From contig CACDKD010000003.1 of NCBI GenBank assembly GCA_902553145.1, positions 66,168 through 130,167 of the forward strand: a stretch of DNA of 64,000 bases, read 5' to 3'. The notes under the pieces are model-generated. The model saw only the letters and a program-made list of their open reading frames with translations. It did not search any database and was not told the DNA's origin. The position numbers and the translations under genes are program-made. This document shows, piece by piece, positions 1 to 9,269 of the stretch; the stretch's first letter is position 1; every line of letters begins with the position of its first letter. This DNA is from an uncultured Gammaproteobacteria bacterium (GTDB lineage Bacteria; Pseudomonadota; Gammaproteobacteria; Steroidobacterales; UBA11654).

Positions 1-2
1 AC

Positions 3-1112
3 GGCATTGACCGAACTATATCCACGACATTGGCTCTTGTTAGAATGATGTCAAAAATGCTGAGAGATGAAAATATTGGACCATATATAGTTCCGATCAT
101 TCCAGATGAGGCCAGGACCTTCGGTATGGATGGCTTATTTTCACAGGCTGGAATCTATTCGCCAGATGGACAGAATTATGAACCTGTTGATGCAGGAACT
201 ATCTCGCCTTACAAAGAAGCAAAAGACGGACAAATTCTTCAAGAAGGGATATGTGAGGCAGGAGCTTTGGCATCGTTCATGGCTGCAGGAACTGCATACT
301 CTCACTTTCAACTCCCAATGATTCCGATTTATATCTTTTATTCCATATTTGGGATGCAAAGAGTCGGCGATATGGTATGGGCATGCGGTGATGCCATGAC
401 CAAAGGTTTTTTAATTGGTGGAACAGCAGGTAGAACGACCTTAAATGGTGAGGGCGTTCAACACCAAGACGGACATTCCCATGTTTTGGCTTCGATCGTT
501 CCAAATATGATGACTTATGATCCTGCTTTTGCATATGAGTTAGCTGTAATCATGCAAGATGGAATAAAAAGAATGTATCAGGATAAAGAAGATATTTTTT
601 ATTACATCACTGTATACAATGAAAACCATACTCATCCTGCAATGCCTGACGATTCCCGAGAAGGAATTTTGAATGGAATGTATTGCTTCAAGGAAGCCTC
701 TGAGAGCCTAATAAAAAAATTCAAAGGCAAGCCTATACATCTGTTAGGGAGCGGGAGTCTCATGCAAGAGGTCATTGAAGCACAAGAGACTTTAGAGGGA
801 GAGGGTATCCCAACTTATATTTGGAGTGTAACCAGTTACAATCTTTTGCACAGAGATTATCGAGACTCGAAGAATTCTGAGAAAAAATCATACATTGAGT
901 CTATTTTAGAAGATCACGATGGACACTTTTTATCAGTCAGCGACTGGGTTACTTTACTCCCAGATAGCATTTCGCATCTTTTTCCAGGCGGTTTAACAAC
1001 ACTTGGAACAGATGGTTACGGCTTGAGTGAAACGCGAGAAGCTCTAAGAGACCATTTTGGAATAAGTGTGAAGTCAATTGTCAAAAAAGCAAAAGGTCTT
1101 TTGTCTAATTGA
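3..1112 (+). CDS. aceE: Pyruvate dehydrogenase E1 component, homodimeric type, C-terminal part (5' truncated by window edge)
   Basis: Reading frame is open to the window start (GIDRTISTTLALVRMMSKMLRDENIGPYIVPIIPDEARTFGMDGLF...); characteristic AceE motifs GEGVQHQDGHSHV and YNENHTHPAMP. Confidence 0.95.
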   Translation, partial: GIDRTISTTLALVRMMSKMLRDENIGPYIVPIIPDEARTFGMDGLFSQAGIYSPDGQNYEPVDAGTISPYKEAKDGQILQEGICEAGALASFMAAGTAYSHFQLPMIPIYIFYSIFGMQRVGDMVWACGDAMTKGFLIGGTAGRTTLNGEGVQHQDGHSHVLASIVPNMMTYDPAFAYELAVIMQDGIKRMYQDKEDIFYYITVYNENHTHPAMPDDSREGILNGMYCFKEASESLIKKFKGKPIHLLGSGSLMQEVIEAQETLEGEGIPTYIWSVTSYNLLHRDYRDSKNSEKKSYIESILEDHDGHFLSVSDWVTLLPDSISHLFPGGLTTLGTDGYGLSETREALRDHFGISVKSIVKKAKGLLSN

Positions 1113-1995
1113 TGATTTCAGCTAATGCCTTTATGTGAGCAGGGCTAGTATCGCAACATCCTCCAATTACATAAGCTCCCTCATCAGCCCATATTTTTGC
1201 CTGTTTGGCATACTCATTAGGTGTTATCTCTACAGTGTTATGATAGTGGAATATGTCTGGATCAATCTTCTTACCCAGGTCCTCTATAAGATTTGATTCT
1301 TTATATTCGCGAGAGTTTGCATAGACACCAAACTCATTGGCTTTCTTCATTGTTTCTAGGTGATCCGTGACCAAGTTTGTTGCTGTGCAATTCAAAAGTT
1401 GGCATTTTGCTCCAATCTTATTTCCAGCATCAATGGCATCTTCTAATAATTCTCCGCTGGGCAACTTAGAACCATCCGTGCTTCTTGTATTCCAGCTTAA
1501 CCAAACTTCATCGAATTTTTTTGATGCAATTTCACTTGCAATGATCCCCTCTCTGATTGAGCACATGGTCTCACATACAATTAAGTCCACCTGTCCATAC
1601 ATTATTTCTAATAAATCGTCATAAAATGAGACAAGTTTTTTATCATCAGGGGTTAGATCGGGTCTAAAGCTGGTCTCAATTGGAGGGAAGGAGCCAGCAA
1701 TCAATATATTTTTAAATCCTGATCTCGCTTCTTCAGCAATATCAATTGAGCACTGCACAAGTTTTTCAAAGTCTGCCTCTAAGTTTTCTCTTTTTAGAAT
1801 ATTTGGTGTGACGTAGTAATTGTTTGTGATGATGACATTGGAACCGGCTTCTATGTTTTCTATATGAATATCTTTGACTGTATCAGGGTTGAAAATAAGA
1901 GCATTGGCTGTCCATATTGATTTTTTCCAGTCTGGAATATTTATTTCTCTTGCTTCAAGCTCTGTACCCATTCCCGAATCTAAAATATATTTCAT
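1105..1995 (-). CDS. Homocysteine S-methyltransferase family protein
   Basis: LDSGMGTELEAREI start, NCTATN and C-terminal GGCCDTSPAHIKAL zinc-binding cysteine motif. Confidence 0.85.
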   Translation of the reverse strand: MKYILDSGMGTELEAREINIPDWKKSIWTANALIFNPDTVKDIHIENIEAGSNVIITNNYYVTPNILKRENLEADFEKLVQCSIDIAEEARSGFKNILIAGSFPPIETSFRPDLTPDDKKLVSFYDDLLEIMYGQVDLIVCETMCSIREGIIASEIASKKFDEVWLSWNTRSTDGSKLPSGELLEDAIDAGNKIGAKCQLLNCTATNLVTDHLETMKKANEFGVYANSREYKESNLIEDLGKKIDPDIFHYHNTVEITPNEYAKQAKIWADEGAYVIGGCCDTSPAHIKALAEIIN

Positions 1996-1997
1996 TT

Positions 1998-2195
1998 TTA
2001 TATTTGGGATTTATCTTTTTGGTAATAGTAGATGTAGAGAATTGGAAGAATGCCCGCAGTATTAGTAACAGCAAGGCATATGAACCATATCAATTGGCGA
2101 TTTCTAGCAGACGTCCATAAAGCAATTAGCTTCCAAACCGTTGACCAAATAATTAATGGAATTATCCAGTAATATAGCAATGGAGGTTCTAGCAT
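1998..2195 (-). CDS. Small membrane protein, DUF5652-like
   Basis: 65 aa, two hydrophobic segments, WSTVWKLIALWTSARNRQLIWFICLAVTNTAGILPILYIYYYQK. Confidence 0.6.
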   Translation of the reverse strand: MLEPPLLYYWIIPLIIWSTVWKLIALWTSARNRQLIWFICLAVTNTAGILPILYIYYYQKDKSQI

Positions 2196-2198
2196 GAT

Positions 2199-2849
2199 TT
2201 AAATCCGTTTAATAAATTTTCTGTAAAACTTTTCTATAAAAGTTGGTGAGTAGTAATCCTTGTCTTTTTCTGAGATTTTATCATAAGACCTCTTGTACTT
2301 ATGTTTAACCCAAGCATTCAAATCTGTTTTCTTTAAGAAATTGAAAATAATTTTTTTAAAAAGCCCGCTCCTATTTTCTTTGATTAAAGCGGTTCCAAAA
2401 TCAATCAGATATGGATTTAAGTCTCCACCAACTAAAAGATTATCCTTTCTTTTTAGATCCCCGTGAGCGACGCCCTTATCGTGCATAGATTTTATTAGCT
2501 CTAGGAGCGAGCTAAAGAATTGATCATTCCCATCGAGTTCAAATTGTTTGCTTCTGTAAGATTCTCCATCTATATATTCAAGGACTAAAGATCCATCTTT
2601 TGTTAGACCATAACACTTTGGTATGCCATCCAAATTTTCGAGTATTTCATAGATTTTAAATTCGTGTCTGATGCTCCATCTGTTGATTGCTTTAGACCAC
2701 CATTGATCCTGATTGGCTGATTTAATCAGATAAGCTTTTTCATCAGTTTCAATTTTGAAGAGTCTGCCTTGGTTGCCTTCAAATAAGGGGATGGAAGCTG
2801 ATGTACCAAGCTTTTCAGATATTTTTTTTAATAGGTCCTCGCGCTCCAC
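2199..2849 (-). CDS. Small RIO/Kdo-kinase-like (WaaP-type) protein kinase family protein
   Basis: Kinase-like HGDLKRKDNLLV catalytic loop and LIDFGTALI DFG motif. Confidence 0.75.
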   Translation of the reverse strand: MEREDLLKKISEKLGTSASIPLFEGNQGRLFKIETDEKAYLIKSANQDQWWSKAINRWSIRHEFKIYEILENLDGIPKCYGLTKDGSLVLEYIDGESYRSKQFELDGNDQFFSSLLELIKSMHDKGVAHGDLKRKDNLLVGGDLNPYLIDFGTALIKENRSGLFKKIIFNFLKKTDLNAWVKHKYKRSYDKISEKDKDYYSPTFIEKFYRKFIKRI

Positions 2850-2858
2850 TTTCTTAGT

Positions 2859-3476
2859 CTATCTTTGCACAACAATAAAAAGCCAGATCAAAACATAGAC
2901 AACAATCACCGGTTCGTAGTTTGTCATCAGACTTTTACTCAAAGACCAGCTTCTTAAATCTAATTTGGAAAAAATATTGCCATTCATGGTGCTTTTAAGA
3001 TCCATTTTAGGCATTAGTGCTGGCGTGATAGAAGCCCACTCTTCCCAAGCATCTGGAAAAAGTGATTTTAATTTTCTGTCTTCATATTCAATCGCAGTGG
3101 GATAATAAAACCAGAAGAAAACAAATGCACTTATAAAAGACCAAAGGAAACCATTAATCAGACATAAGCCTATTAAAATCATTATATTTCCAGTGTAGAG
3201 AGGGTGCCTCATAAAAGCATAAGGCCCTGTTGTGGAAAGTTCCTTATTTTTTAAGACAAATCCTGATGCAAACATTCGGGTAGATAGACCCAGAAGAATG
3301 AGGCCTATAGCAATATAAGATGCGTAAGGAAAAATTGAATCTGGAGATGTTTCAAAGCAAAAAATACTGACCAGGATGATCCCTATGCTTTGTCTAGAAA
3401 ATTCGTGGTATCGTAATTCTCTAATGAGGTGTTTAATTCCTGTTAGCTTTGGTAAAGCATCTGTTCGGTGTGACAT
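2859..3476 (-). CDS. Isoprenylcysteine carboxyl methyltransferase-like / PEMT-type membrane methyltransferase
   Basis: Multi-TM protein with GPYAFMRHPLYTGNIMILIGLCL and YEDRKLKSLFPDAWEEW motifs. Confidence 0.75.
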   Translation of the reverse strand: MSHRTDALPKLTGIKHLIRELRYHEFSRQSIGIILVSIFCFETSPDSIFPYASYIAIGLILLGLSTRMFASGFVLKNKELSTTGPYAFMRHPLYTGNIMILIGLCLINGFLWSFISAFVFFWFYYPTAIEYEDRKLKSLFPDAWEEWASITPALMPKMDLKSTMNGNIFSKLDLRSWSLSKSLMTNYEPVIVVYVLIWLFIVVQR

Positions 3477-3480
3477 AAGC

Positions 3481-4353
3481 CTATTGCCTTTTGCTATTTA
3501 CTTCCTCGATAAATGCCTTGTCAATGGTTGTGATGCCTTGACTTTTTGCTTCTTTAACAATGCCTTTCAACGCAGTTTTTACGAAGACTTTAGGTATTCC
3601 AGTTAATTGTTTGCAAGCATTTTCTGTGAAAGTAATTTCTTCATCAAGTCTATTTGCAATGTACATTACCGCATCATGTTTTGCCCCTTTATTCTCAGGA
3701 GTTGGTAGCCAAAATGCCTTTTTATGTTTTGCAAACCAGAATTGGTTTGCATTTCTAAAGCCAAAACTGATTGGCATATTGGGTATTTCCATGTCATCTC
3801 CTTTATCTAAATTATTCCTCCATCTTTCTCTGAGATGGACATGATTAATTTTTAAAAGCAAATATTCTGTAAATTCTGTTCCTGCATAATGAAAATCTTC
3901 TGGGTTATCATTGAGCTCACATTCAAAAACTTGAAAAGCTTCTTTGATAACTTTTGGTCTTTCGGGATCACTGACAAATGATTCTGTGGGAGTATCTTCC
4001 AATTCGAAAGTGCAGTCCTCCATTTTTTCTTCAGGTGCTTGACCTGGATACCCAAGATCAACAATATTTGGGATATGTTTCTTGTCGTATTCGACAAAAT
4101 TAAGAGCACATTTTTTATTTCTTAGTAAGTTTTTTGATGTATTTGAGCCACGTCGAGATATAACAATCCATTCTCTTCGCTCAATGACACCAAATGGGAA
4201 TGACAACTGATAAGGACCAATACTGGTTATACCGTCTTCGCTTACAGAGGTGATAAGAGCAAAAGAACTTAAAAAATATGAACTGGATTGATACCAGTTA
4301 TTATGCATTGGGCTTTCAACCCATTTCTCTTTTTTCTTGCCCCAAAATTTCAT
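3481..4353 (-). CDS. Flavin reductase-like / FMN-binding split-barrel domain protein
   Basis: SSSYFLSSFALITSVSEDGITSIGPYQLSFPFG and WIVISRRGSNTSKNLLRNKKCALNF resemble the flavin reductase-like fold. Confidence 0.6.
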   Translation of the reverse strand: MKFWGKKKEKWVESPMHNNWYQSSSYFLSSFALITSVSEDGITSIGPYQLSFPFGVIERREWIVISRRGSNTSKNLLRNKKCALNFVEYDKKHIPNIVDLGYPGQAPEEKMEDCTFELEDTPTESFVSDPERPKVIKEAFQVFECELNDNPEDFHYAGTEFTEYLLLKINHVHLRERWRNNLDKGDDMEIPNMPISFGFRNANQFWFAKHKKAFWLPTPENKGAKHDAVMYIANRLDEEITFTENACKQLTGIPKVFVKTALKGIVKEAKSQGITTIDKAFIEEVNSKRQ

Positions 4354-4423
4354 GTGAAAATTCTAACCGTTTTATCTTTAAAGTAATAATGCTAATTTAT
4401 ATTTATAATAAAAAAACTATTAA

Positions 4424-5227
4424 ATGAAGGTGGGTTTTCGATTAAAAATATTTTTCTTATGCTTTCTTAGCACAGCAACACTTGCATCACCAACAAATGA
4501 TGAGCTTGATAATGCCGACTATCTGAGTGGTAAAAATGCATTCCAGCAGCGATGCAGTGCTTGCCATACTTTGGCTGCAGACAGCGCAAATATTGTCGGT
4601 CCAAATCTTTGGCAGATATTTGGCAAAGGCGTGGGTGAAGATACTAGCTTTAATTACTCACCCTCAATGGCTTCGTCTGATTTAATTTGGGACAAGGAAT
4701 TAATTTATAAATTTCTCCAAGGACCTCAAAAGCTTTTTCCGGCTAGCACAATGGTGATCCCTGAACCTGTTCCTAAGGAATATCTGATCGATATGATTGC
4801 TTTTATGATGATAGAAACGGATGCTGCAAATAAGCCTAAGATAGAAAGAACATTTATCGCTGAAATCATTGATAAAAGTCTCCCTATTTCAGAGCGGTTC
4901 CCTAGTTTTTGGAATCATTTAATGACCAACACCACTCACTATCGTTTGGTTCACAGTGACAATCAGATTGAATTTGACGCATATTTCAATACTGATGGAT
5001 CAGTTTCTACAAACCTTAATGGAGTTACTGGGTTTTGGCATATCACAGAAAAAGACATGTTTTGCTACGCCATCCATCGTTTGCCTTTTTCAACATCAGA
5101 GTTTGTGGAATGTTTCCCCATAGCAGCTATGGCGATACCTCGATTTGCAAAAGAACTTTGGCGATCTAAACCAAAAGAAGATCTGATGCTATACGGCGGC
5201 ATCTTACCCGGAAGACCAATAGACTAA
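4424..5227 (+). CDS. Exported cytochrome c family protein with an extra C-terminal domain
   Basis: N-terminal signal peptide; heme c motif CSACH followed by GPNLWQIFGKGVG; distal Met candidates; ~120 aa C-terminal extension. Confidence 0.85.
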   Translation: MKVGFRLKIFFLCFLSTATLASPTNDELDNADYLSGKNAFQQRCSACHTLAADSANIVGPNLWQIFGKGVGEDTSFNYSPSMASSDLIWDKELIYKFLQGPQKLFPASTMVIPEPVPKEYLIDMIAFMMIETDAANKPKIERTFIAEIIDKSLPISERFPSFWNHLMTNTTHYRLVHSDNQIEFDAYFNTDGSVSTNLNGVTGFWHITEKDMFCYAIHRLPFSTSEFVECFPIAAMAIPRFAKELWRSKPKEDLMLYGGILPGRPID

Positions 5228-5243
5228 AACAGGCTATACTTTA

Positions 5244-6209
5244 ATGATGGTAGATTTCAAAGAACTCAGTGATTCTTTAGATGGGAAGGTGAGGGGTAAC
5301 CCCGTTGCAATCAGCTTATTCAAAGACGAAATACCACAACTCTATGAACAAAAGAAGGTGGTTCCTTGTTCTATTGTAAGGCATGCAATGGATAAAGGGG
5401 AGATAGTCTCCTTCGATAAACATCATCACGACTGCACCACAGGTGTTTATACAGCTGGCGTTCATGAGGGAACTGACGAGATTAGGAGCGGCCAATACCT
5501 CGCACAAAACATTCCTGCCTATACGGATGTGGGAGCTGAGAAAATTAAAACTGGAGAGTATGTTTTACCACAAAAAACTGTTGTTGGGATTGGTGCTGCT
5601 CCACTTTCAGAGGTCCCTGATGGAATATTCGTAGATTGGATAGTCGTTGTTTGCACACCCCATTGGGCAAACTTTATTGGAGGCGCAAGGACAGTGCTAG
5701 ATGGGACCCCTCCTAGAGGAGCTGCAGGCTCTTCTTTTTGCAGCGATCTTTTTGCAACTCCTTGGCATGATGGCAATGTCGTTATTACACCTGGTGATTT
5801 GGGTGGCAGGATGAATAATCGACTTAAACCTGAGGAAATGTTTGTGGTTGTCCCCAATGAATACTTGGAGAGTTTGTTGAATATTATGACTTCAACTCCT
5901 GATGCAAGAGCCGTATTGGAGGCGACAAAGCCAGAGGAATCGGATTATTGGAAAAAAAGAGATCGTGCAAAACGAGCCAAAGAAAATATAGACCAACGGA
6001 TAGAAGAAGATTCTTTTGATTCAAAAGTCAGCATGAGCTGGAGTGAAGGAGCGAAAGCTATGATTGCAAAGGCTCCCTCAGGCATTATTGAAATGGCAAT
6101 CAATAATGTTGAGGATTTTGCTAGAGATAATGGAATTGATGCGATTAATGAAGATGTTGTTATTGACCAGATGAATAGCGTAGGGATGGACCCCAACATG
6201 CTTTCATAA
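5244..6209 (+). CDS. DUF169-like protein fused to a C-terminal PCP_red-like domain
   Basis: DUF169-like region (PVAISLFKDEIPQL...CSIVRHAMDKGEIVSFDKHHHDCTTGVYTAG) plus C-terminal MSWSEGAKAMIAKAPSGIIEMAINNVEDFARDNGIDAINEDVVIDQMNS resembling the PCP_red domain of light-independent protochlorophyllide reductase. Confidence 0.65.
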   Translation: MMVDFKELSDSLDGKVRGNPVAISLFKDEIPQLYEQKKVVPCSIVRHAMDKGEIVSFDKHHHDCTTGVYTAGVHEGTDEIRSGQYLAQNIPAYTDVGAEKIKTGEYVLPQKTVVGIGAAPLSEVPDGIFVDWIVVVCTPHWANFIGGARTVLDGTPPRGAAGSSFCSDLFATPWHDGNVVITPGDLGGRMNNRLKPEEMFVVVPNEYLESLLNIMTSTPDARAVLEATKPEESDYWKKRDRAKRAKENIDQRIEEDSFDSKVSMSWSEGAKAMIAKAPSGIIEMAINNVEDFARDNGIDAINEDVVIDQMNSVGMDPNMLS

Positions 6210-6214
6210 AAATC

Positions 6215-6841
6215 TTAGAAGTTATTTAAGATTGTAAAAAAGTCACTCTCTAATTCTCCGACGGTATTTGCTGGACTCATCGTTGCAAATAGCGAGCCAT
6301 CTTTATCAAAGACAAAGATTGATGCGGTGTGATTAAAATCATAACCTTCCTCTTTATTGATCCTTTGATAGAAGACACTCAGACTTGAGGTGAAAGATTG
6401 TATATTTTCATATGTTCCTGTAACACCAAGCATGGTCCCGTCAAAATAACCGATATATTCATCCAGTCTCTCAGCAGAATCTCGATCTGGATCGAGCGTC
6501 ACGAGCACAGTATTAAAGTTAGCTGATGGAAGATCTTCTTTGATTCCATTTTTGATTTCAGCCAGTTTATATATAGTCGTTGGGCAAACATCAGGACAGT
6601 TTGTATAACCAAAGAAAAGAACCGTCCAACCTCCTTCAAGGCTTTTTTTATTGAAGGCCTCATTGTTTTGATCGATCAGTTCAAAATTATCTATTTCCAT
6701 TGGCCTTACAAGGATTTTGCCTGTGATCAAAGATGGTTTCTTTTCTAATAGTGATGGCAATGATTGAAAATAAGTAAAGAGCCCGGTGATACTAAAGAGA
6801 ATAAGTAGTATAAAAATGACGTTTCTTTTACTCATAACCAT
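6215..6841 (-). CDS. SCO1/SenC family copper chaperone
   Basis: FFGYTNCPDVCPTTIYKLAEI copper-binding CxxxC, later DFNHTASIFVFDKDG histidine. Confidence 0.93.
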   Translation of the reverse strand: MVMSKRNVIFILLILFSITGLFTYFQSLPSLLEKKPSLITGKILVRPMEIDNFELIDQNNEAFNKKSLEGGWTVLFFGYTNCPDVCPTTIYKLAEIKNGIKEDLPSANFNTVLVTLDPDRDSAERLDEYIGYFDGTMLGVTGTYENIQSFTSSLSVFYQRINKEEGYDFNHTASIFVFDKDGSLFATMSPANTVGELESDFFTILNNF

Positions 6842-7280
6842 CCCTTAAAACCGTTGCATCGCTTCTAAGAATCTTAATTCTATCTTCAGCTTCATAGTAG
6901 ATGATCATCTCAACCAAATTTCCTTCTTTGATTTCTTTTATAGGGCTCATCAACATTAAATGATAGCCGCCTGGGTCTAATTTAACTTCAGAGTTCTCAG
7001 GAATTTTTAGACTATCCATTTTCCTCATTGTGGATATCCCATCTTCAATGAATGAAGAATGTATTTCGATTTGATCAAAAGCATTTGATTTCATCTTTTT
7101 TATCGTGATTTCATTGGAGGAGAGGTTTCTGAATTTCAAATAACCCGAGAATATTTTTGAATTTGGAGGCGCTGACCTAATCCATGCATCATTGACTTCA
7201 AGTTCTGCAAATGCCTCTTGCCCAATAGAGATTAAAAAGAAGGCGAGCAGAATAAGAGGCTTTATACTCTTGGACCGCAA
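6828..7280 (-). CDS. PCuAC family periplasmic copper chaperone
   Basis: Signal peptide; VNDAWIRSAPPNSKIFSGYLKFRN and GYHLMLMSP motif. Confidence 0.9.
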   Translation of the reverse strand: MRSKSIKPLILLAFFLISIGQEAFAELEVNDAWIRSAPPNSKIFSGYLKFRNLSSNEITIKKMKSNAFDQIEIHSSFIEDGISTMRKMDSLKIPENSEVKLDPGGYHLMLMSPIKEIKEGNLVEMIIYYEAEDRIKILRSDATVLRDGYE

Positions 7281-7414
7281 ATGACTGCTACTGGATTGTA
7301 TTCAGGAAAGAAAAGCATAGATAGAAATGCCCAAGCATTGAATAAGACCAAGATTAAAAATGGAATGGAAGCCAATCCACCAAATATATATATGTATTTC
7401 TTATCTGCTTTCAT
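7262..7414 (-). CDS. Small membrane protein (50 aa), not in the supplied ORF track
   Basis: Manual translation MKADKKYIYIFGGLASIPFLILVLFNAWAFLSMLFFPEYNPVAVICGPRV*; one hydrophobic segment; 3' end overlaps the PCuAC start. Confidence 0.55.
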   Translation of the reverse strand: MKADKKYIYIFGGLASIPFLILVLFNAWAFLSMLFFPEYNPVAVICGPRV

Positions 7415-7447
7415 TTAGCCGCCATTTTACATTTGTATATTCGCATA

Positions 7448-8641
7448 TCAAGCAAATCTGGATGGCCTGAAATCATCAAGAATAGGAATAATTTTATTTT
7501 CTAAAAGCTCTTCAGAAACCAATTTTGAAACAATTGCAGCCAAACTGATTCCGCTGTGCATCATGCATGCATAAATACCATCGACTTTTTTCATTCTCCC
7601 AATGATAGGGATTCGATCTTTTGGCAAAGGCCTCCAACCTATTGAGACTTCTTCAATCTCAATACTTTCGAGACCAGTGGTGAAGTTCTTTGCTGTAGCC
7701 ATGATTCTTTCGGTATGCAATTCTTCAAATTCCTTGGACGGGAATTTGTTTGGTCGCTTCTTCAGGCGATCAAAGTGATTGAGAGGAGCACCATCTTGCT
7801 CTCCAAGTATGATTGCGCCATTTTTTTGTTGATGGATGTGCACACCCGGGCCAACAATTATCTTATTGAAACGACTCTCGACCGGTTTAGATCTCAAAAT
7901 GATTCCAGGAGTTGGAGTGGATTGAGTATTGAGACCCAGATTTTTATCTGTATCAATTCCGCACGCAAAGATTGCATAATCAGCTTCAATTGTTCCTTGA
8001 TTTGTATCAATGGATTTAAGTTTCCCATTTCGTTGATTCAGTTTCAAAAACTCACATGGAAAAATACTTTCTCCTCCAAGTCTTTCGAATTCTCCTTGAA
8101 TCAGTTGAATTGCATGAATTGTATCAATTGCGCCATCGGATAAAGAATGAACAATCCGTTTTTGATCTCCAAAGTATATATTGGGCTCCATTCGTTGGGC
8201 TTGAGAGAATGAGATAATCTCTACAGGGGTATATGTGGGATATTCTCTTATCGCATTGATCTCAGAAAATAATTCTTCTTGTTGGCTATCATTTTCAAAC
8301 CATTCGAGTGATCCATTCCATCTGATATCAAAGTTAAATTCTGTTTCCAGAGATTTATAGGCATCAATGCCCAGTTGCGATAAAAGATTATATTCATATG
8401 GTTTCTTTGGGTACGTTGCATTGATCCATGAGAAAGAGTGTCCGCTCGCGCCAGAAGCTGGAAATTCTTTGTCTATGATTTTTACATCTACGCCTTTTTT
8501 TACGAGTTCGTATGCAATCATTGTTCCTATGATTCCAGCACCTATAACCACGATCTTTGGACTTTTTAGTATTTGACCAAAGCTCCTACTGCATGGCAAA
8601 GCCAGTAAGCCCATTAATTTTGTGAATGTTCTTCTATCCAT
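7448..8641 (-). CDS. FAD-dependent oxidoreductase (DAO family) with Tat-like signal
   Basis: MDRRTFTKLMGLLALPCSRSFGQ twin-arginine leader; KIVVIGAGIIGTMIAYELVKKGVDVKIID Rossmann motif; start moved to internal ATG that overlaps the upstream gene stop. Confidence 0.85.
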   Translation of the reverse strand: MDRRTFTKLMGLLALPCSRSFGQILKSPKIVVIGAGIIGTMIAYELVKKGVDVKIIDKEFPASGASGHSFSWINATYPKKPYEYNLLSQLGIDAYKSLETEFNFDIRWNGSLEWFENDSQQEELFSEINAIREYPTYTPVEIISFSQAQRMEPNIYFGDQKRIVHSLSDGAIDTIHAIQLIQGEFERLGGESIFPCEFLKLNQRNGKLKSIDTNQGTIEADYAIFACGIDTDKNLGLNTQSTPTPGIILRSKPVESRFNKIIVGPGVHIHQQKNGAIILGEQDGAPLNHFDRLKKRPNKFPSKEFEELHTERIMATAKNFTTGLESIEIEEVSIGWRPLPKDRIPIIGRMKKVDGIYACMMHSGISLAAIVSKLVSEELLENKIIPILDDFRPSRFA

Positions 8642-9260
8642 TAGAAGAGAGCTCAATAGCAAGATACAAAAAAACAATTCCACTCGATGCAAATAAGGTC
8701 GTCAGACCATGATAGAACTGATTTTCAGTTTGTATAAGTTTATTGAAGAATACGACAGTTAGAGCAATGGAGAAAAATTGGAGAAAGATTATGATCTGTT
8801 CAAACAGAAAATATGCACTGATCGTGTTTGCCAAACCTATGATTGTGAGTGGCAAAAAGGGAAGTAACTTTTTGTAATACATAAACGGCATGATCAAGAT
8901 AAGAAAAAAACATAAGTATTTAACCAGAGATATATTTCCTATAAGACCATAGAGGATAAAGCATTGGCCCACCAAGATAGAAAAAGAGAAAAGACCATCA
9001 AGTAAGCTATATCCATTTCCACTTGCAGAATCATCAGTGACATACCATTCATCGAGATGATTTTGGCATATCTCAAAAAGACTTCCTGCCATCAAAAAGA
9101 AAACAGCATAAAAGAAAAAATGTTTCTGAAAAATTCGCTCATCTAGAAACGATTCGTTTTGAACGATCATGGGTATGAGAATCAGTGGAATCAATAAAGC
9201 ATAGATGTGAATGGGCAAGATCCAAGCACTCATTTTTGCATCTATTTTCATTACAACCAA
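8634..9260 (-). CDS. Hypothetical polytopic membrane protein
   Basis: 208 aa with multiple hydrophobic segments; overlaps the downstream oxidoreductase start by 8 nt. Confidence 0.65.
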   Translation of the reverse strand: MVVMKIDAKMSAWILPIHIYALLIPLILIPMIVQNESFLDERIFQKHFFFYAVFFLMAGSLFEICQNHLDEWYVTDDSASGNGYSLLDGLFSFSILVGQCFILYGLIGNISLVKYLCFFLILIMPFMYYKKLLPFLPLTIIGLANTISAYFLFEQIIIFLQFFSIALTVVFFNKLIQTENQFYHGLTTLFASSGIVFLYLAIELSSNG

Positions 9261-9269
9261 TCATACACT

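Noticed and set aside
5519-5857. 112-aa minus-strand ORF opposite the DUF169-like gene
   Set aside because: Antisense to the better-supported fusion protein.
7715-8143. 142-aa plus-strand ORF opposite the FAD oxidoreductase
   Set aside because: Antisense to a well-supported coding sequence; no recognisable domain.
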